NCBI GenBank assembly: GCA_013400115.1
Contig: VXBP01002396.1
Location: 357,830 to 421,829, forward strand
Source of the DNA: Rhinopomastus cyanomelas
Taxonomy: Eukaryota; Chordata; Aves; Bucerotiformes; Rhinopomastidae
Reading direction: 5' to 3'
DNA: 64,000 nt
The notes beneath the pieces are model-generated. The model was not told the DNA's origin. It did no database searches and worked only from the letters and a program-made list of their open reading frames with translations. Positions 49,781 to 61,948 of the stretch are shown piece by piece (the first letter of the stretch is position 1; the number at the start of each line of letters is the position of its first letter). Position numbers and translations under genes: made by a program.

Positions 49781-51453
49781 TGCACATCCTTTTCTGGTGT
49801 GCAATGTGTGATGCAAGGGTAGTCCTTCCCCTGGCATTGGATGATTTAATAGGGACAGACCATGGCAGTGGTGTTGCAGTGTTTGTTTTGATTTGGAGCC
49901 CAATGTCATGGCCATAGTCAGGTTGCGGGAGGTGGAAAGCCATGTGGGTGAGATCTGGTACCTAAGCACAACACTGGTGGGTACAGATGGAACTTTCTTG
50001 ATCAACTAACCAGGATTTCCTCCCCTGGCAGTTAGGTTGAAGCTGCTTGTCAGGAATGGTAATTAGGTTCAAGGGTGTAGACTGACACATCCCTTGATCA
50101 AGCACTCAGCGGATGTGAGATTTAAGTTTCTTACTCCCTGCGCTGCCTCTTTGTTCCCTGCATAGCAAGGCTTGGGGAGCACGTGGTGTTTGCTGAGATT
50201 TCTAATTGTGAGGGAAGATGCTGTCTGCTGGTGGGAAGTGAATGGCTGTGTACAGACACTGAAAGGATAATTGGCAGGAATTGCTGATGGATGTCACTGT
50301 TCAACTACAGCCAAAATACCTCTTTTCTGGCTTTCTGCTCTTGACAGTAGTTAATCACAGTGCAGGAGAAGTGCTGCACACCATCGCTGAGTCATTTGTT
50401 TTTCATTAAATTCTGAAAATCTTGTTTTCCTCTAGGACAGAATAGAAAAGTTATAACCTTCTCATCCCCTTCAAACAGAGCAACTTCCAGAACGAGCAAA
50501 TACTAAATGAGCAGGGCTTTACTCTGAGCAAGCACACATACATGACTCTAATACACAGAGACTGTAGCAGTGTCTCGGAAGGTTGTGTTTAAATGGAGAA
50601 CATCGTCTCCAAATGGCTGAGCCACGGTAAAAAGGTTTTTCTTCACTAAACAAGAGATGTTCATTCCTCAGACTTGTATTTGCTTCGTGCCCTGAATCAA
50701 ACTGCTGCTTCTGAACTGTGGAAAAGTTGGAGAGAGTTTGTCCTTTAATTTTAGCTTCCTGGGCCAGCTATTACCTTCAGGTGCTGTACAGTATGTCCAG
50801 AACAGCTTTGCTGGTTGTACTGAGTTGCTATGGGTGTACACCAGCATAGGGGAGGCAGTCACTTTGGCTGAAGTAAAATAAGGTGTAGACCTACCTCTCC
50901 ATTGGATTTGTGGTGTTGAGTAGCCCTGCCCCAGTTGCATGCTAACAGTAGCAAACAATCCCATTAAAGCCATGGCTAATCCAACCTAATGACGGCTTGT
51001 TGCTGTCAAATGGAGTGAACAAGCTCTTTTCATCTCTGGCAACAGCAGTGTAACTCAGCCCCATTTCCTCCAGGACCATGTGCATGCTGTATTTCTCTGG
51101 CCACAAAATTCACATCATCATCTCCTTGATGCATGGCGTTAAGACTGGGATTTTATAGCAAAGGTCTCCAGCCCTTATGATTGTAAAGTGGCTGTTACCA
51201 GCACGAACATGGGTGTGAGCTGCTGGGAACAGTAGCCTTGTGAAGTCCCAGTGCATCTCCCATCACTGTGGATGCTCCTGCTAACAGGTAGCACTGCAGT
51301 ATAAAGGAAATGTTGTCAATTCTTTCACCAGGGGCCCAGTTTAGCAAGAGCGTTGCACTGACGTACTTTCGACTGAACAGCAGACTGGCTTCTACCTCCA
51401 TCCATCTGTCAAAACCCAGCAGGAATTTCTGTGGCAAAGCCTAACAATTGTTT

Positions 51454-51965
51454 CACAGAATCACAGAATTATTGAGACTGGAAAAGACCTCTTTTTTGTT
51501 TTTTGATGAAAAGATAGTCAAGCCCAGCCTGTGACCTAACATCACCACAGTCGCCTAGATCATGGCACTAAGTACCACATCCAGTCTGTCATTAAACACC
51601 TCCAGGATTAGCGACCCCAACACCTCCCTGCACAGTCCATTCCAATGTCTGATCACCTTTTCCATGAGAAAGTGCTTCCTAACATCCAACCTAACCCTTC
51701 CCTGGCACAGCTTCAGGCCCTGCCCAATCATCCTGGTGCTAGTTGCCTGGGAGAACAGCCTGACTCCTACCTGACTACAACCTCCTTTCAGGCAGTTGTA
51801 GAGAGGGAGAAAGTCTCCTCCGAGTCTCCTTCAAGCTAACACCCCCAACTCCCTCAGTCTCTCTTCATTAGACTTTGCTTCCAGACCTTGTCCTTTGTTG
51901 CTTCTCTGGACCTGCTCCATCACCTCGATGTCTTTCTTGAAGTGAGGGGCCCAGTGAAGTGAAGT
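51454..51965 (-). mobile_element. CR1 LINE 3' fragment
   Basis: From CACAGAATCACAGAATTATT to GGCCCAGTGAAGTGAAG. An extra T-rich insert (about 51491-51505) interrupts the 3' UTR. Carries RT C-terminal remnants; a piece near 51825 is lost. Confidence 0.9.
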
Positions 51966-52849
51966 TTCCGCAGCATTGGTATGAAGATTTGCTCTGTCAA
52001 TGCACAGTAGCATGTTAGGAGCTGAAATTATTTTAGGACACGCTAAAATAAGGATATTTTAATACTGAATAAGTAAAAACTAAATTGTAGATGCCTTGAG
52101 TGACTTTTTGCAGTGTTTCCAAAAGCTCTTGGTCTTGACTACTGCAGTGACCACTGCTCTGCATGGCTTTGGGAACATAATACAGAGAAATTGTCTAGCT
52201 CATCTGTGTCACTTATTTAACCATCAATCAAGTTTGCAATCCAAAGGAGACTTTGTATTTTGGTGTGTACCGGCAAGCCAGATGTTGCTGTCTCTAAACA
52301 AGACAACATTTCATGTTGGTGATGCAGCGTCATGAATGCACAGATGGCTTGTAGAAGGGAATTCAGTTACCTGTTTGAGAGACTAATGAGACTGGGCTAA
52401 TTGAGGTGTGCTTGATACAATCATATGTGATCCTTTCTGGTTCTATCTTCCCTCTTTTGTCAGTCGCGTGGGCTGAGTGTTGCTTTGACATTTGATTATA
52501 ATCTCCAGGTAGAGAAGAAACACTTCTGGCAGCCAGATCTGGCAGTCTGGCAAGGTTTTTTCTATTTGTTAGAGTTTTTTTCCTTTCTCGTCCAGTAGCA
52601 TTCCCTTAAAATATCAAGTGATGCCCAAAATGTAGATTTGTTCTAAGCCTGTGAATCATCTCTACTAAAGCCACAGACTGCATTCATGCCTGGCATTGAC
52701 AGTGTCAGTTGACAGAAATTGGATTAGGCTTCTGCGCACCCTGAGCTACAGATGTCTCTGCAACCTCCTACCTTGTTTAGTCAGATTAAAAGGTCAGGTA
52801 AGGTAGTCAAGTAAACACTCACTGAGTGTAAGCTCAGGATGATCGTCCA

Positions 52850-52970
52850 AGGTCAGCTTGGACAGAGCTCTTAAGTAACATGGTCTAGTTGAAGATGTCC
52901 CTGCGTATTACAGGAGAGCTGGACTAGATGACCTTCAGAGGTCCCTTCCAACCCATCCTGTGATTCTATT
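52850..52970 (+). mobile_element. CR1 3' fragment
   Basis: GGTCAGCTTGGACAGAGCTC, GGACTAGATGACCTTCAGAG and CCTGTGATTCTAT. Confidence 0.85.
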
Positions 52971-55900
52971 GTCTCCTGTATAGTCGTAAGGAGATGCACA
53001 TAGTCCTAGGACACTATTTTGCATAGTAAGGTTGACGTCTAAAGTAAGCCAGATTAATCTGACCCAGGAAGTGTGAGTCCTCCTTTGCCACGCAGTATTA
53101 TGGTGGTGGTATTGCGGTAGCTTTTTAGTGCACAGTTCCTTTTCCATTTGCACATGACAGGTTGTGGCAGCACCCTCCTCTCTGGGCAGGGCATAGTCTC
53201 ACTGCCTAGGACCATGAGGTCTCTGTAAGTGATCTATGAAGATATACAGAAGTTCAGTGGTTCAATGGAAAATGCTGTTCTCTATCCCTCTAAATTTTCA
53301 GGGGTTTAGTGGATTCCTACTTCATAGATGGTAACTGCTGTGTGAGACTAAGATCTGGAGTTACATGGGTCCTGCCTTCCCCCCCTCATGGGGTAGAACT
53401 TCAAGGTTTCATTGCTGTGCTGTGGAAGTGTTGATTTGTTGCCCCTGTTGCTGGTACCAGGTTTGGGTAGGTGAGCCCAGTGTAAATTCATTTGCCTTCC
53501 CTGTCAAACTGTTTCCTTAAAATATGTTCAGATTCAGCAGCATTAGTTCTTGCTGTAGCAATGAAAGTCTGATCAATTGCTGGGCTATCTGATTGCTTTC
53601 AAGTGTAAGGGAAGAAGAACTGAGTAAATCAAGCAGTGACTTTTGATTAAATGCAATCTCTTGAATTGCACTTTTGGTGTCAACTGCTGAGTTTCTCTAA
53701 TGCACAGGAAAAGATTGACACTGCTTGGTTGTACTGTATATAAGTAACTCGGAGCTCTCTCTGTAAGTGACTTAAAAACAGGGTTCCTTGATATTTCATT
53801 TGCAGGTCATCTGCTGGACTTCTGCTGAGTGTAATGTGAGTCTTGGTCCTGTTCTAAACGGTATCTGCACTGAGGTGTAGCATATGTTTTTCAACTTAAT
53901 GAAACCCCTTTAGATGATGAATATCAAAGTAAGTAGTGATTTACGTAAAGGTGCCCTGATGTTTGTTTCTCTGAAGACAGGGAGTCAACAACCTCTTCCT
54001 AGAAAAAAAAAAATCTTCAAATTTGGAACTAAAGAGTCCTAAGTGGCTTTTGAATATTTAACCCCAGAAGTACTCATTGTCTTAACCTCATGGAGGCTAA
54101 AATAGGTTTTCAGCTGTCAGATAAAGGTGTGATGACACTCCTGGTGGGATGAATGGTGAAGAGCTACCATTTCTAATGTACTTTTCAACAAAAGTTTGTT
54201 TACAAAGTCTTACGAGGCAGGTAATATTATGCTTGTTTGACAAATGGGAGGAGTAGCACTTGGAGTTATGAAATGAGTGGAAAAATTCATGGGAGGGAGT
54301 TGTGTGACTGTTAGATTATTTTTTTCTCCATTAAAAAGCAAGTAGGTAAAGATATAAAGGTAAATAGCTTTTTAAGGATCTGAAAATATCCAGTAGGCTC
54401 TAAAAAGCTCATAAAAATAAATAGAGACAGTTCAGGCCTTAGACATCATCTAAGTCTTAACATTTCTGACTTGACTTGTGGGTCTGCTGCCACAGATTGT
54501 GAGTTGACTACTGCATTGATTGAATTTGTAGGACCATATGGCAAGGTGGAACCTAGACTTGGGTATCCCCCTTGTGTCAGAGTTCCCTCATACTGAACAG
54601 AGGAGAAGAGCATCTTTGAGGACGATCATCTGTATGGGTTTAGCTGCTAGTTCAGTCATTTGTGTGCTTGAGAGGTAAAAACTGCCCTTGGAGGATCTAC
54701 GTAGGTCAAAAAAGGATTTTTCTGTACAATACAGCCCTTTATTTGCAATCTTTGTAATTAGTCCTGGGGAATCAAGCATAGCTTTAAGTTCATTTAAGAT
54801 TATATGAACCCTCTGAACTCCCTCTGACTAAAGACTGTTGACTTAATTCATGTAGTCTCTGGAATTTTGAATACAATCCTTGCTTTAGAGTAGGCTTTGA
54901 TGATGTTGTTTGACAAAGGATTATTTGCACAAAGCCACTGGAGTGGCTGGTGTTGCGATGTAAGTGTTGCCCTCTGAGATGACTGTCATATTCATTGCAC
55001 ATTTGGCACCTTACAGATGGGTTTGTATCTATTTCTGTGTCCTTTCCAATTTGAAATAGCTGTGATTATACTAATGAGCTCTTCCAAGCCATGGCAAGGT
55101 CAGTGCCTGCTCTGGGGTTGTGTGTACTCTGTAAGTTTAGCTAAGATGGTCATCTGCTGAACAAGCAGTGGGTGATCTCAACTGACCATGAACACAGTGT
55201 TTTACTTACCCAGCTGACCTGTCATCTCATCTTGCTGACTGAGGACTTTCTGGTGCTGCTCAAGCATTGACCTTTTGCACAGACACCAGGTTCTCTACAT
55301 ACCTCTGCACTGTTGTTTGCTGGTTCTTCATCCAGTCCTTCAAGCTCTCATTCATAAAATCTGATGTCCTGCTCATTGGAAAATTTATCATTGGATCCCA
55401 GTGGTATTTCTGGACCTGAGTCTTCTCTGCTGCCCTTCTGTATGGGCCACCATGTGAAATGCAGCATCTTGTCTGCACCTAGCAAGAGAAGAAAAGGCAG
55501 CTCCTCTGAAGATATGGAGATTCTGATTTTGTCCGTGTAAAGGCTTAAAACTGAAGTCTTCAATGGATTAGCAGAAGCTTTCATCCAAAAGACCTGTCAG
55601 TGATCATCACTTCATTCCCTACAAGAGTCTCAAGAATCCTTCTGGAGGGTGGAAAGGGGAAACTCTCCTATGGAGAGACTGTCACCACTGAGCCAGGAGG
55701 CAGTGGTTCCTCAGCCATAAAGGAGAATGGTGACCTCTCCTCTTGCCTGATTCAGTGTCAGTGCTCAGGAAGGGGGCCACGTGAGTACAAATTCTTTTGC
55801 CTGTTCAGACACTGTGGATGGAGCTGTGGGGCTGGCTGGCTGCTGCAGCAGAGTGCTCTCATTTCTTCACGGGAAAGACTGGTTCTCATGTGGCACCTTT

Positions 55901-56089
55901 TTGTGATAAGGGGTGAGAGAGTTAAGTATTTATTTCCTTATTTACTTTGAGAGCTGACACCTTGATTTTTACAATGTGCTTCTTTCTCCCGCTGGAGCGT
56001 TCATGTGCGTTTCACTGACAGCGTGTTTGAAAGCCCCGCTTTCCTCCAGGGACTTTACAGCCAAACTGATGCAAACTCTTTCTTCTCAG

Positions 56090-56278
56090 GTGCCTCCCGA
56101 TCATCTGTCATCCAATGCAAGCCAGGAGGCAACTGCCCCAGCAGACACAGAGGCATGACTAGGCAGCTCTCCCCTCTATCTGTTGCTGAAGATTCTGCTG
56201 CTCCCATTCTTGAGCTGCAGAATCGAAGTCCCTCGGGAATCTGTCGGCACAGCAGAGTCGAGAGGCAGAGCAGATCAG
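56090..56278 (+). CDS. SLC35F4: SLC35F4 coding exon 2 (hydrophilic N-terminal segment)
   Basis: Seen: a pyrimidine-rich acceptor (CTCTTTCTTCTCAG, AG at 56088-56089) and a donor GATCAG|GTAGGC (GT at 56279-56280) bound 189 bases, open in the one frame that continues both exon 1 and exon 3. It begins with two bases and ends with one base of split glycine codons, so it is a symmetrical phase 1-1 exon. The peptide (about residues 27-88 of the joined protein) is rich in Ser, Arg and Pro with stretches such as RQLSPLSVAEDSAAPILELQ and ends in Arg/Ser-rich SRVERQSRS. It has no membrane segment and fits a cytosolic tail ahead of helix 1. Its removal would leave the frame intact, so it could be a cassette exon. 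The assignment rests on splice sites, phase and position; I do not recognise an independent domain in it. Confidence 0.82.
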
Positions 56279-59200
56279 GTAGGCAAACCTGCCGCATTCC
56301 CGGCACCACCGCATGCCTGCCAAGGGCCTCCTCTGGCTGTCTTTTGAAAGATGGTGCAGGGTCCCAGCATGTTGACATTTACAGTGCTATTAGTGGCAAA
56401 GCCACGTGAAAGTCCTTCCTGTATCTGTGTGCAAACTGGGGTTAGAATGGGAGAAAAAGGCCTGGGCCTCAGTAGGTGCGTGTGATATATCAGGTATCAG
56501 AGAAATCGTAAGGCAGATAGTCATGAAAGATTATTAAAGGATGATTGACTTTAGCTTTTAAGTTAGTGTTTACAAAGTGGTTGTGTTTCGTCAGCTTGAG
56601 CCTGGCCAGGGACCAGGACCCTTAAGAGTCAGGCATGTTCCTTCTGAGAGACAGTGACAATCTCAGCTCATGGCCTGGATGGTCTGATGAAGAAGAAGAG
56701 AAGAAGCAACAACAGGTGGAAGAATGCCTAGGGAAGAGTGCCACAGTTCAGACCATCAATCAGCTGCACATCAGGGCTTCCAACAGGATGTGTCACCCAC
56801 TGCAGAAGTTTAACTCAAATGAACCTGTAGGTATGGTGAAGACTGGCTTCTTCACAATGATGTCCATCCATCACCAGCAGGGTGATGGAACAATTGCAAC
56901 TTGCAGCTTACACACCTTTGAGTCTGTTCAATTGTACTCTTGAGGAGGAGAGAGACATTAAGTGCCTGAAATAATTTAACTGCCCAAGCTCTTTGGAAGG
57001 CTGTCTGTGTAGATACTGTGAGCAAAAAGAGGAAGACAAACAGACTCGATCTGCTTTGTACTCTGGAATTGTGGTAGATGAATCTTCCTCTTGTCACTTC
57101 ACCGCCATGGCAACAAGAGTCAGCCATCTTCTTGTTTGGGAAATAGAGGAATCTCATACTCCAGAAGTAATCTCTTGATGGAAACCCTCATAAAAATACT
57201 GGAGGTGATTATTGCTGCGAGAAGTGGATGATACAGCATCTTGCTGAAAAGATCTTATCTAAAAGCAACCCATTCTCATTTTTGCAGGTATCAAGATGAA
57301 ATAACTCGGTGCGTGCTGGCACTGGGGTACATCCAAAATCAGATTGATCTTCTCTAAAACAGGACTTTAGGCCAACTTAAGAAAACAAATACCTTGACAT
57401 CATAGTCTTCTAAACGTTTATTATTTCCCTTTTTTGTCCTGATCTTCTCTTCCTCAGTGAGGAAGTGAGGACTGAGTAGGAATGACCTGACAGGTAGGTA
57501 AACAAATATAAAGAGCATTATCTTCTAGGATGTAGTAGCCAAATAGTCAAGAGAGTTCAGAATGAAAGCTTCTGGTTTTTCTCATAAGCATAAGATTTTT
57601 TTTGTTGCCATCTTGTCACTGAGACATTATTATCACCAAGACATCACAAGCAAGAGTGATAGACAGAAGCTAGTTGTGCCTTTCAGCACAGCTTGCCATT
57701 GACCAGGGCCATCTCTATGTCACCTGATGTATCAACTGGATTCTTTGCCTGTCATTGCATCCTTGTTGAGTTCTCAGATGTTTTCTGTGCTCTTGACAGG
57801 GTAAGCCTGTTGCTTTATTTCTGATCAAACTAAATGCAGCCACCAAAGGCTTTGCTAATTGTAGAATGCTACCTACCAGCCACTTTGGCTGATGGATTTG
57901 TTTTCTCCTCATTAACATCTCATTCGATATCTGAACATAAGTGCTACTTCCTAAGTTACTCCCATTCCAGCTGCATGACTTGGAAATCCTTGAAGCTGTT
58001 TATGATTAATTGTGTGCCTGCTTACCACGTGTTTTTGACTGCAGGCCCTTTAATTAATGTTCAAGATACTACTTGTCTTGTCCTTTTGATTCTTTGGCCA
58101 AGATTTAGGTGTGTGCATCCCAACTGTCAAGATACTCTGCCACTTTGTCCAGAGATACGTTCTCAATTTCACTTCAATTAACTACAGATACCTAGTCTAG
58201 GGAGAGATAAGTGCCTCCATTGGCCTTAGATCTCTGTGAGGGTGAAATCATCTCCCTTGTCACCAAGCATGTCCATTATTATTGAATACAGAGGAGCCCT
58301 AGGCAACACGTGTAGTCTGACTACATAAGTATTTACTAACTGCATTACAGGGCATGAATCCTACCCATTAAGCACTTAAGAATTAGTTCTCCACTGTACA
58401 TTTCATCAGGCTAAAACTTACTCTGGGCTTTAAATCCAAGGTAGGATCTTCAACCAGCGTGTATCCTTAATGTTCAGATCTGGGAGTGTAAAGTCCCAGT
58501 CACACGCTGATAGTGTCATGTGCAGTCACAGCAATTACATAGGTATTTGGTAATTGGAAGGTGGAAGGTGCTCTAGGATTCTGTCATTCTATCATTATTT
58601 AACTTAGCTGAAGAAGGAGTAATTGCACGATAGTTTTGCTTAGCGGGAGACCTACAAATGGATATTACGCGATACATTCTTTTTAAGCCATCCTACCTTG
58701 CAAATAAACTGTAATTTACCTTTTAATAGAAGATGCCAGTCATTATTAGTACCACAAAAATACCCATTTTCTCCCAGCAGCCAAAGAGACTACTAAAACC
58801 ATGCTTGCCTTTCCAGACCTGTGTCTGATTATCCTCTGTGTGTTTTTAGCAAACCTGTAATTTTATTTAAATTCTTGATTCACTACTAAACAATGGAGCT
58901 GCTGAATAGTGATTATTTTTAGGGAAGAATAAAATACCTCATTCAATTGCAATTACAAAAAATTCCATGTCCCTGTTAGGAAAATTCTTGATGCAAATGC
59001 GTTCCCTGCTATGATGAATCGTTTTCTAAATGCAGTGTTGGTCTAATGTAGTAACTTGGAACGTCAGGTTGACATTTCTTGATGGCTGTAGCCAAAACAA
59101 GGATATAAAAGGAAAGCTAACAGAATCTGAAACTGTAGCTTATTCACATGTCAGTTGAATATAGGGCAGCATGTGTCCTCACTGCAGTGGGACCTATAGT

Positions 59201-60147
59201 TCCTCTCACATATATGACATGAAAAAGATGTGCTTTATAATTAATAGTAATAGTGAGGAGTAGCCGCAGGTCATGAGTTTTGGAAGGAACTCCTGTTTAT
59301 TCTATCAAACTGCTGTGATATGTTCTATCGGGATAAATGGTTGGAGCTCACTGCTGACACATGAGCTCATGGGGCAAGAATGTTAGTGCTCTTCAGCATC
59401 CAACACAGTTCAAACCATTGTTTTCAGCTAGGATCCATGGAATCAGAACAAGGTTCATGGGTTGTATCTCTGTGAGATGGCTCTGGAGAGCAAGTCCCCA
59501 GATTACATTCACCACACTTCTGTTAGAGTTTGTAGATTCGATCTTAAAAGCACTGTACTAAAATGGGAAACACCGAGTTTCCAATTCCTCCATGTTTACG
59601 TGTAGGAGTTTATTTTGAGGCTTGGCAAACTGCAGGTTGGTCCTTTACAAACAATAACTTGTCTCTGAAAAAAGCCTTTTCCCCCAAAAGGCTTTTTCTT
59701 TTCCCCTTTCCAGCTTGCAAATAAGAAAGTGACTCCTGTGTTGAATCTTCAATAGCAAGAACTTGTTCCTGGCTTCAGATGCACAGGTTCAGGCTGCTTT
59801 TATGTTGCACCCATGCACAGTCATTGATGTTCTAATGCTGTTGGTTCCGAGGGATGTAGCCCTATTCTAGAGGTTGGGCTGTCAGAAGGAATGAAGGGCG
59901 GATCAAGCAAACCCCGTTACCTCAGGCCTCGGGATTGTGTTCACACTTTGTTCCCATTCAAAATGGGAAACGACAGAGATGCTGTTCCTAAAGTGTTTCT
60001 CTGCAGGGTTTCAGTGTTTGAGGAACATTGAGGAATTATGGGAAGAAGGGAAGGAATGGTTTGTGTCTGGATCATGGGGGGAGATATAGCCAAAACGTGT
60101 TCTGATTGCACTCGTCTTTTCTGTTTTATCTATTTGGTTTTTTTCAG
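56279..60147 (+). other. SLC35F4: SLC35F4 intron 2 (3,869 bases)
   Basis: Lies between the exon 2 donor and exon 3 acceptor and is free of CR1 by eye, in contrast with the rest of the window. It is AT-rich at 58600-59130. It contains a strong 12-bp hairpin at 59669-59697 and an unexplained 102-codon open frame at 56635-56943 with a run of acidic residues (SDEEEEKKQQQ) that matches no protein I know. Confidence 0.75.
59669..59697. repeat. perfect 12-bp inverted repeat with 5-base loop
   Basis: AAAAAGCCTTTT, loop CCCCC, AAAAGGCTTTTT. A strong hairpin in RNA from either strand, 450 bases before SLC35F4 exon 3. No miRNA family recognised and the stem is too short for a pre-miRNA. Confidence 0.9.
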
Positions 60148-60445
60148 GGGAAGAAGGAGCACAAACACGCACAGAGAGCAGCAGCCAAGAAGCTGAAGGA
60201 CAGACCCGATGCCAGTCTTGCACATCTACATTTCTCAAGCTTGTCTGGAGATTTCTGATCATTTTGTCCGTCTCTTCCTCCTGGGTTGGGACCACACAGT
60301 TTGTCAAAATCACGTATGAGACCTTTGACTGTCCTTTTTTCATGACTTGGTTCTCAACAAACTGGAACATTATGGTTTTTCCCATTTATTATTCTGGGCA
60401 CCTTGCAACTGCACAAGAAAAACAGTCTCCAATCAAAAAATTCAG
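60148..60445 (+). CDS. SLC35F4: SLC35F4 coding exon 3 (helices 1 and 2, family signature)
   Basis: SLC35F4 is a member of the SLC35F group of multi-helix carriers in the drug/metabolite transporter superfamily. Its substrate is not established; the paralogue SLC35F3 has been proposed to carry thiamine. Seen: acceptor GGTTTTTTTCAG (AG 60146-60147), 298 open bases, donor TTCAG|GTAGGC (GT 60446-60447). The exon gives about residues 90-187 of the joined protein: an acidic Ser/Gln/Glu-rich lead (EEGAQTRTESSSQEAEGQ), helix 1 around residues 117-136 (FLKLVWRFLIILSVSSSWVG), a loop, and helix 2 around 151-172 including FFMTWFSTNWNIM, then YYSGHLATAQEKQSP and KKFR. SSSWVGTTQ, CPFFMTWFSTNWNIM and SGHLATAQEKQSP distinguish F4 from F3, which has a different loop after helix 2. 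The split Arg codon (AG plus one base) leads to the next exon, expected to start ECSRIFGE-like, which I do not find before 64000. Intact, with no stop or frameshift. Confidence 0.96.
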
Positions 60446-61300
60446 GTAGGCTTTATCGCGGCAATATCCCTTTAAGGAACCTGATTTCCCTGGACTGAGA
60501 TCATTGCTCTTCTCAGGGTGACCCGTGGTGTCAAGAAGGCAGAATAAAGGTCATGCTGCAGAAAATCTCATTCATAAATAGCTTGCAGGAGGCTAATGGA
60601 TGAGTGCTGTGTGCCTGAAGAAATACATAATTGATTGGTAGAGGGGCTTTTTACAGAGCTGAAAGGTCAGCAATCTGCTTATAATCTTGCTATTATAGTA
60701 TCTGATGCTGCTATATTAGATCTAGATCTCTATATTAGGCCATTAATTAATCTGGTCTGGTCTATTCATGAGGGAACAGTAGCATAAAGAGCAACCAACT
60801 ACTAGTTGAGAAGAAAAGTGCTCTGCACTGAAGAGGAACTGTTGTCCATGTGGAGGAGCATAAGCTCTCCATGCTCAGCAGATATAACTCAATGAAAACT
60901 GCCCTTTCCTCTTCCTGCTGGATCATAGCATGGAAGAAGAACATTCCTAGCAGCCCTCTCTGCTCTCTTTTCAGTAGTGTAGGAAATAAAGCAGATTGCA
61001 GGCTCTTGTGTTTCCTCCCACTGTAGCTCAGAGGAGCAAATTGGCACAACTGAGAGACTCTCATCCTAAGGAAGTAATGAGAAGGATTTCCCCATCTTCT
61101 GTCATGCTGGAGCCTGGAAAACCTTCTTCCTCTGTCTTGTGAGATCTGAGACATCCCTTGGATTCCAGTCTTACCTTATGCTGCATGGCTACCTATTGTA
61201 ATTGAACTCTCAACCTCAAGTGCAAAGAAGACCATGGCAGTAGCTGTAACTTTAGTTCATAGGAGTGAAAATTCATAAATACCTCTTCAGTAGCCACTGT

Positions 61301-61374
61301 GAAATCATAGAAGTACAGGGTTAGTGGGGAACCCAATGGATCATCTGGTTCAACTGCCAGCCAAGCTGACTTTG
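61301..61374 (-). mobile_element. CR1 3' end remnant
   Basis: AATCATAGAAGTACAGGGTT and GATCATCTGGTTCAACTG; directly followed by a + CR1. Confidence 0.7.
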
Positions 61375-61648
61375 TCATCTAGTGATAGGATGAGGGGCAA
61401 TGGTTGTAAACTGGAACACAGGAGGTGCCATATAAATATGAGAAGGAACTTCTTCGCAGTGAAGGTGACGGAGCACTGGAGCAGGTTGCCCAGGGAGGTT
61501 GTGGAGTCTCCCTCTCTCGAGATGTTTAAGACCCACCTGGATGTGTTCTTGTGTGACTTGGTCTAGGTGATCCTGCTGTGTCGGGGGGATTTGACTAGAT
61601 GATCTTTTGAGGTCCTTTCCAATCCCTAATAATTCTATGATTCTATGA
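61375..61648 (+). mobile_element. CR1 LINE 3' fragment
   Basis: Short open frame with the CR1 terminal peptide (RMRGNGCKLEHRR, TEHWSRLPREVVESPSL) then a complete 3' UTR ending ATTCTATGATTCTATGA. Same subfamily as 48799-49780 and 40605-41922; little diverged. Confidence 0.94.
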
Positions 61649-61884
61649 CTTAGCTTCACCCTAGACAGTTGTTAAAAAAGCCCTGTCTACCCTGTCCACA
61701 GGGCTTGGAAGTACCACCATATTCTGGACAATGATTTTGCAGTTCCTCTTCCACTAATATACTGATCAGACAGTGATGCTGAAGCTGCTCTAAAGGGTGG
61801 AACTAAATTCAGCTTGCCCTATATTGGGCAGTTGTAAGACCCATCTTGACAGGCTGCTGCAGTATCTAATTTAAACTCTGTTTC

Positions 61885-61948
61885 TAGCTTGGTAGGTTGA
61901 ACTAGGTGATCCTTGAGTCCACTTCCAACTTCTCTCAATCTGTGAATC
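61885..61948 (+). mobile_element. old CR1 tail remnant
   Basis: GGTTGAACTAGGTGATCCTT and CACTTCCAACTTCTC, ending CAATCTGTGAATC. Confidence 0.65.

Larger units (their letters stand above)
42720..56089 (+). other. SLC35F4: SLC35F4 intron 1 (13,370 bases)
   Basis: Bounded by the exon 1 donor and exon 2 acceptor. It contains CR1 pieces at 44655-44720, 46228-46310, 48799-49780, 51454-51965 and 52850-52970, described separately. AT-rich unique sequence lies at about 42990-43090 and 45530-45780. Several short open frames (for example 46312-46539 and 55600-55950) lack recognisable products. I see no other exon with both borders and a matching phase, though a cassette exon without known homology could be missed. 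Confidence 0.75.

Noticed and set aside
55600..55786. Possible exon with a strong GTGAGT donor at 55781
   Set aside because: No convincing acceptor and phase, and the peptide is unrecognised; left as intron 1 sequence.
56635..56943. 102-codon ORF as an additional SLC35F4 exon
   Set aside because: No acceptor at its start or donor in a compatible phase; exon 2 to exon 3 already joins in phase.
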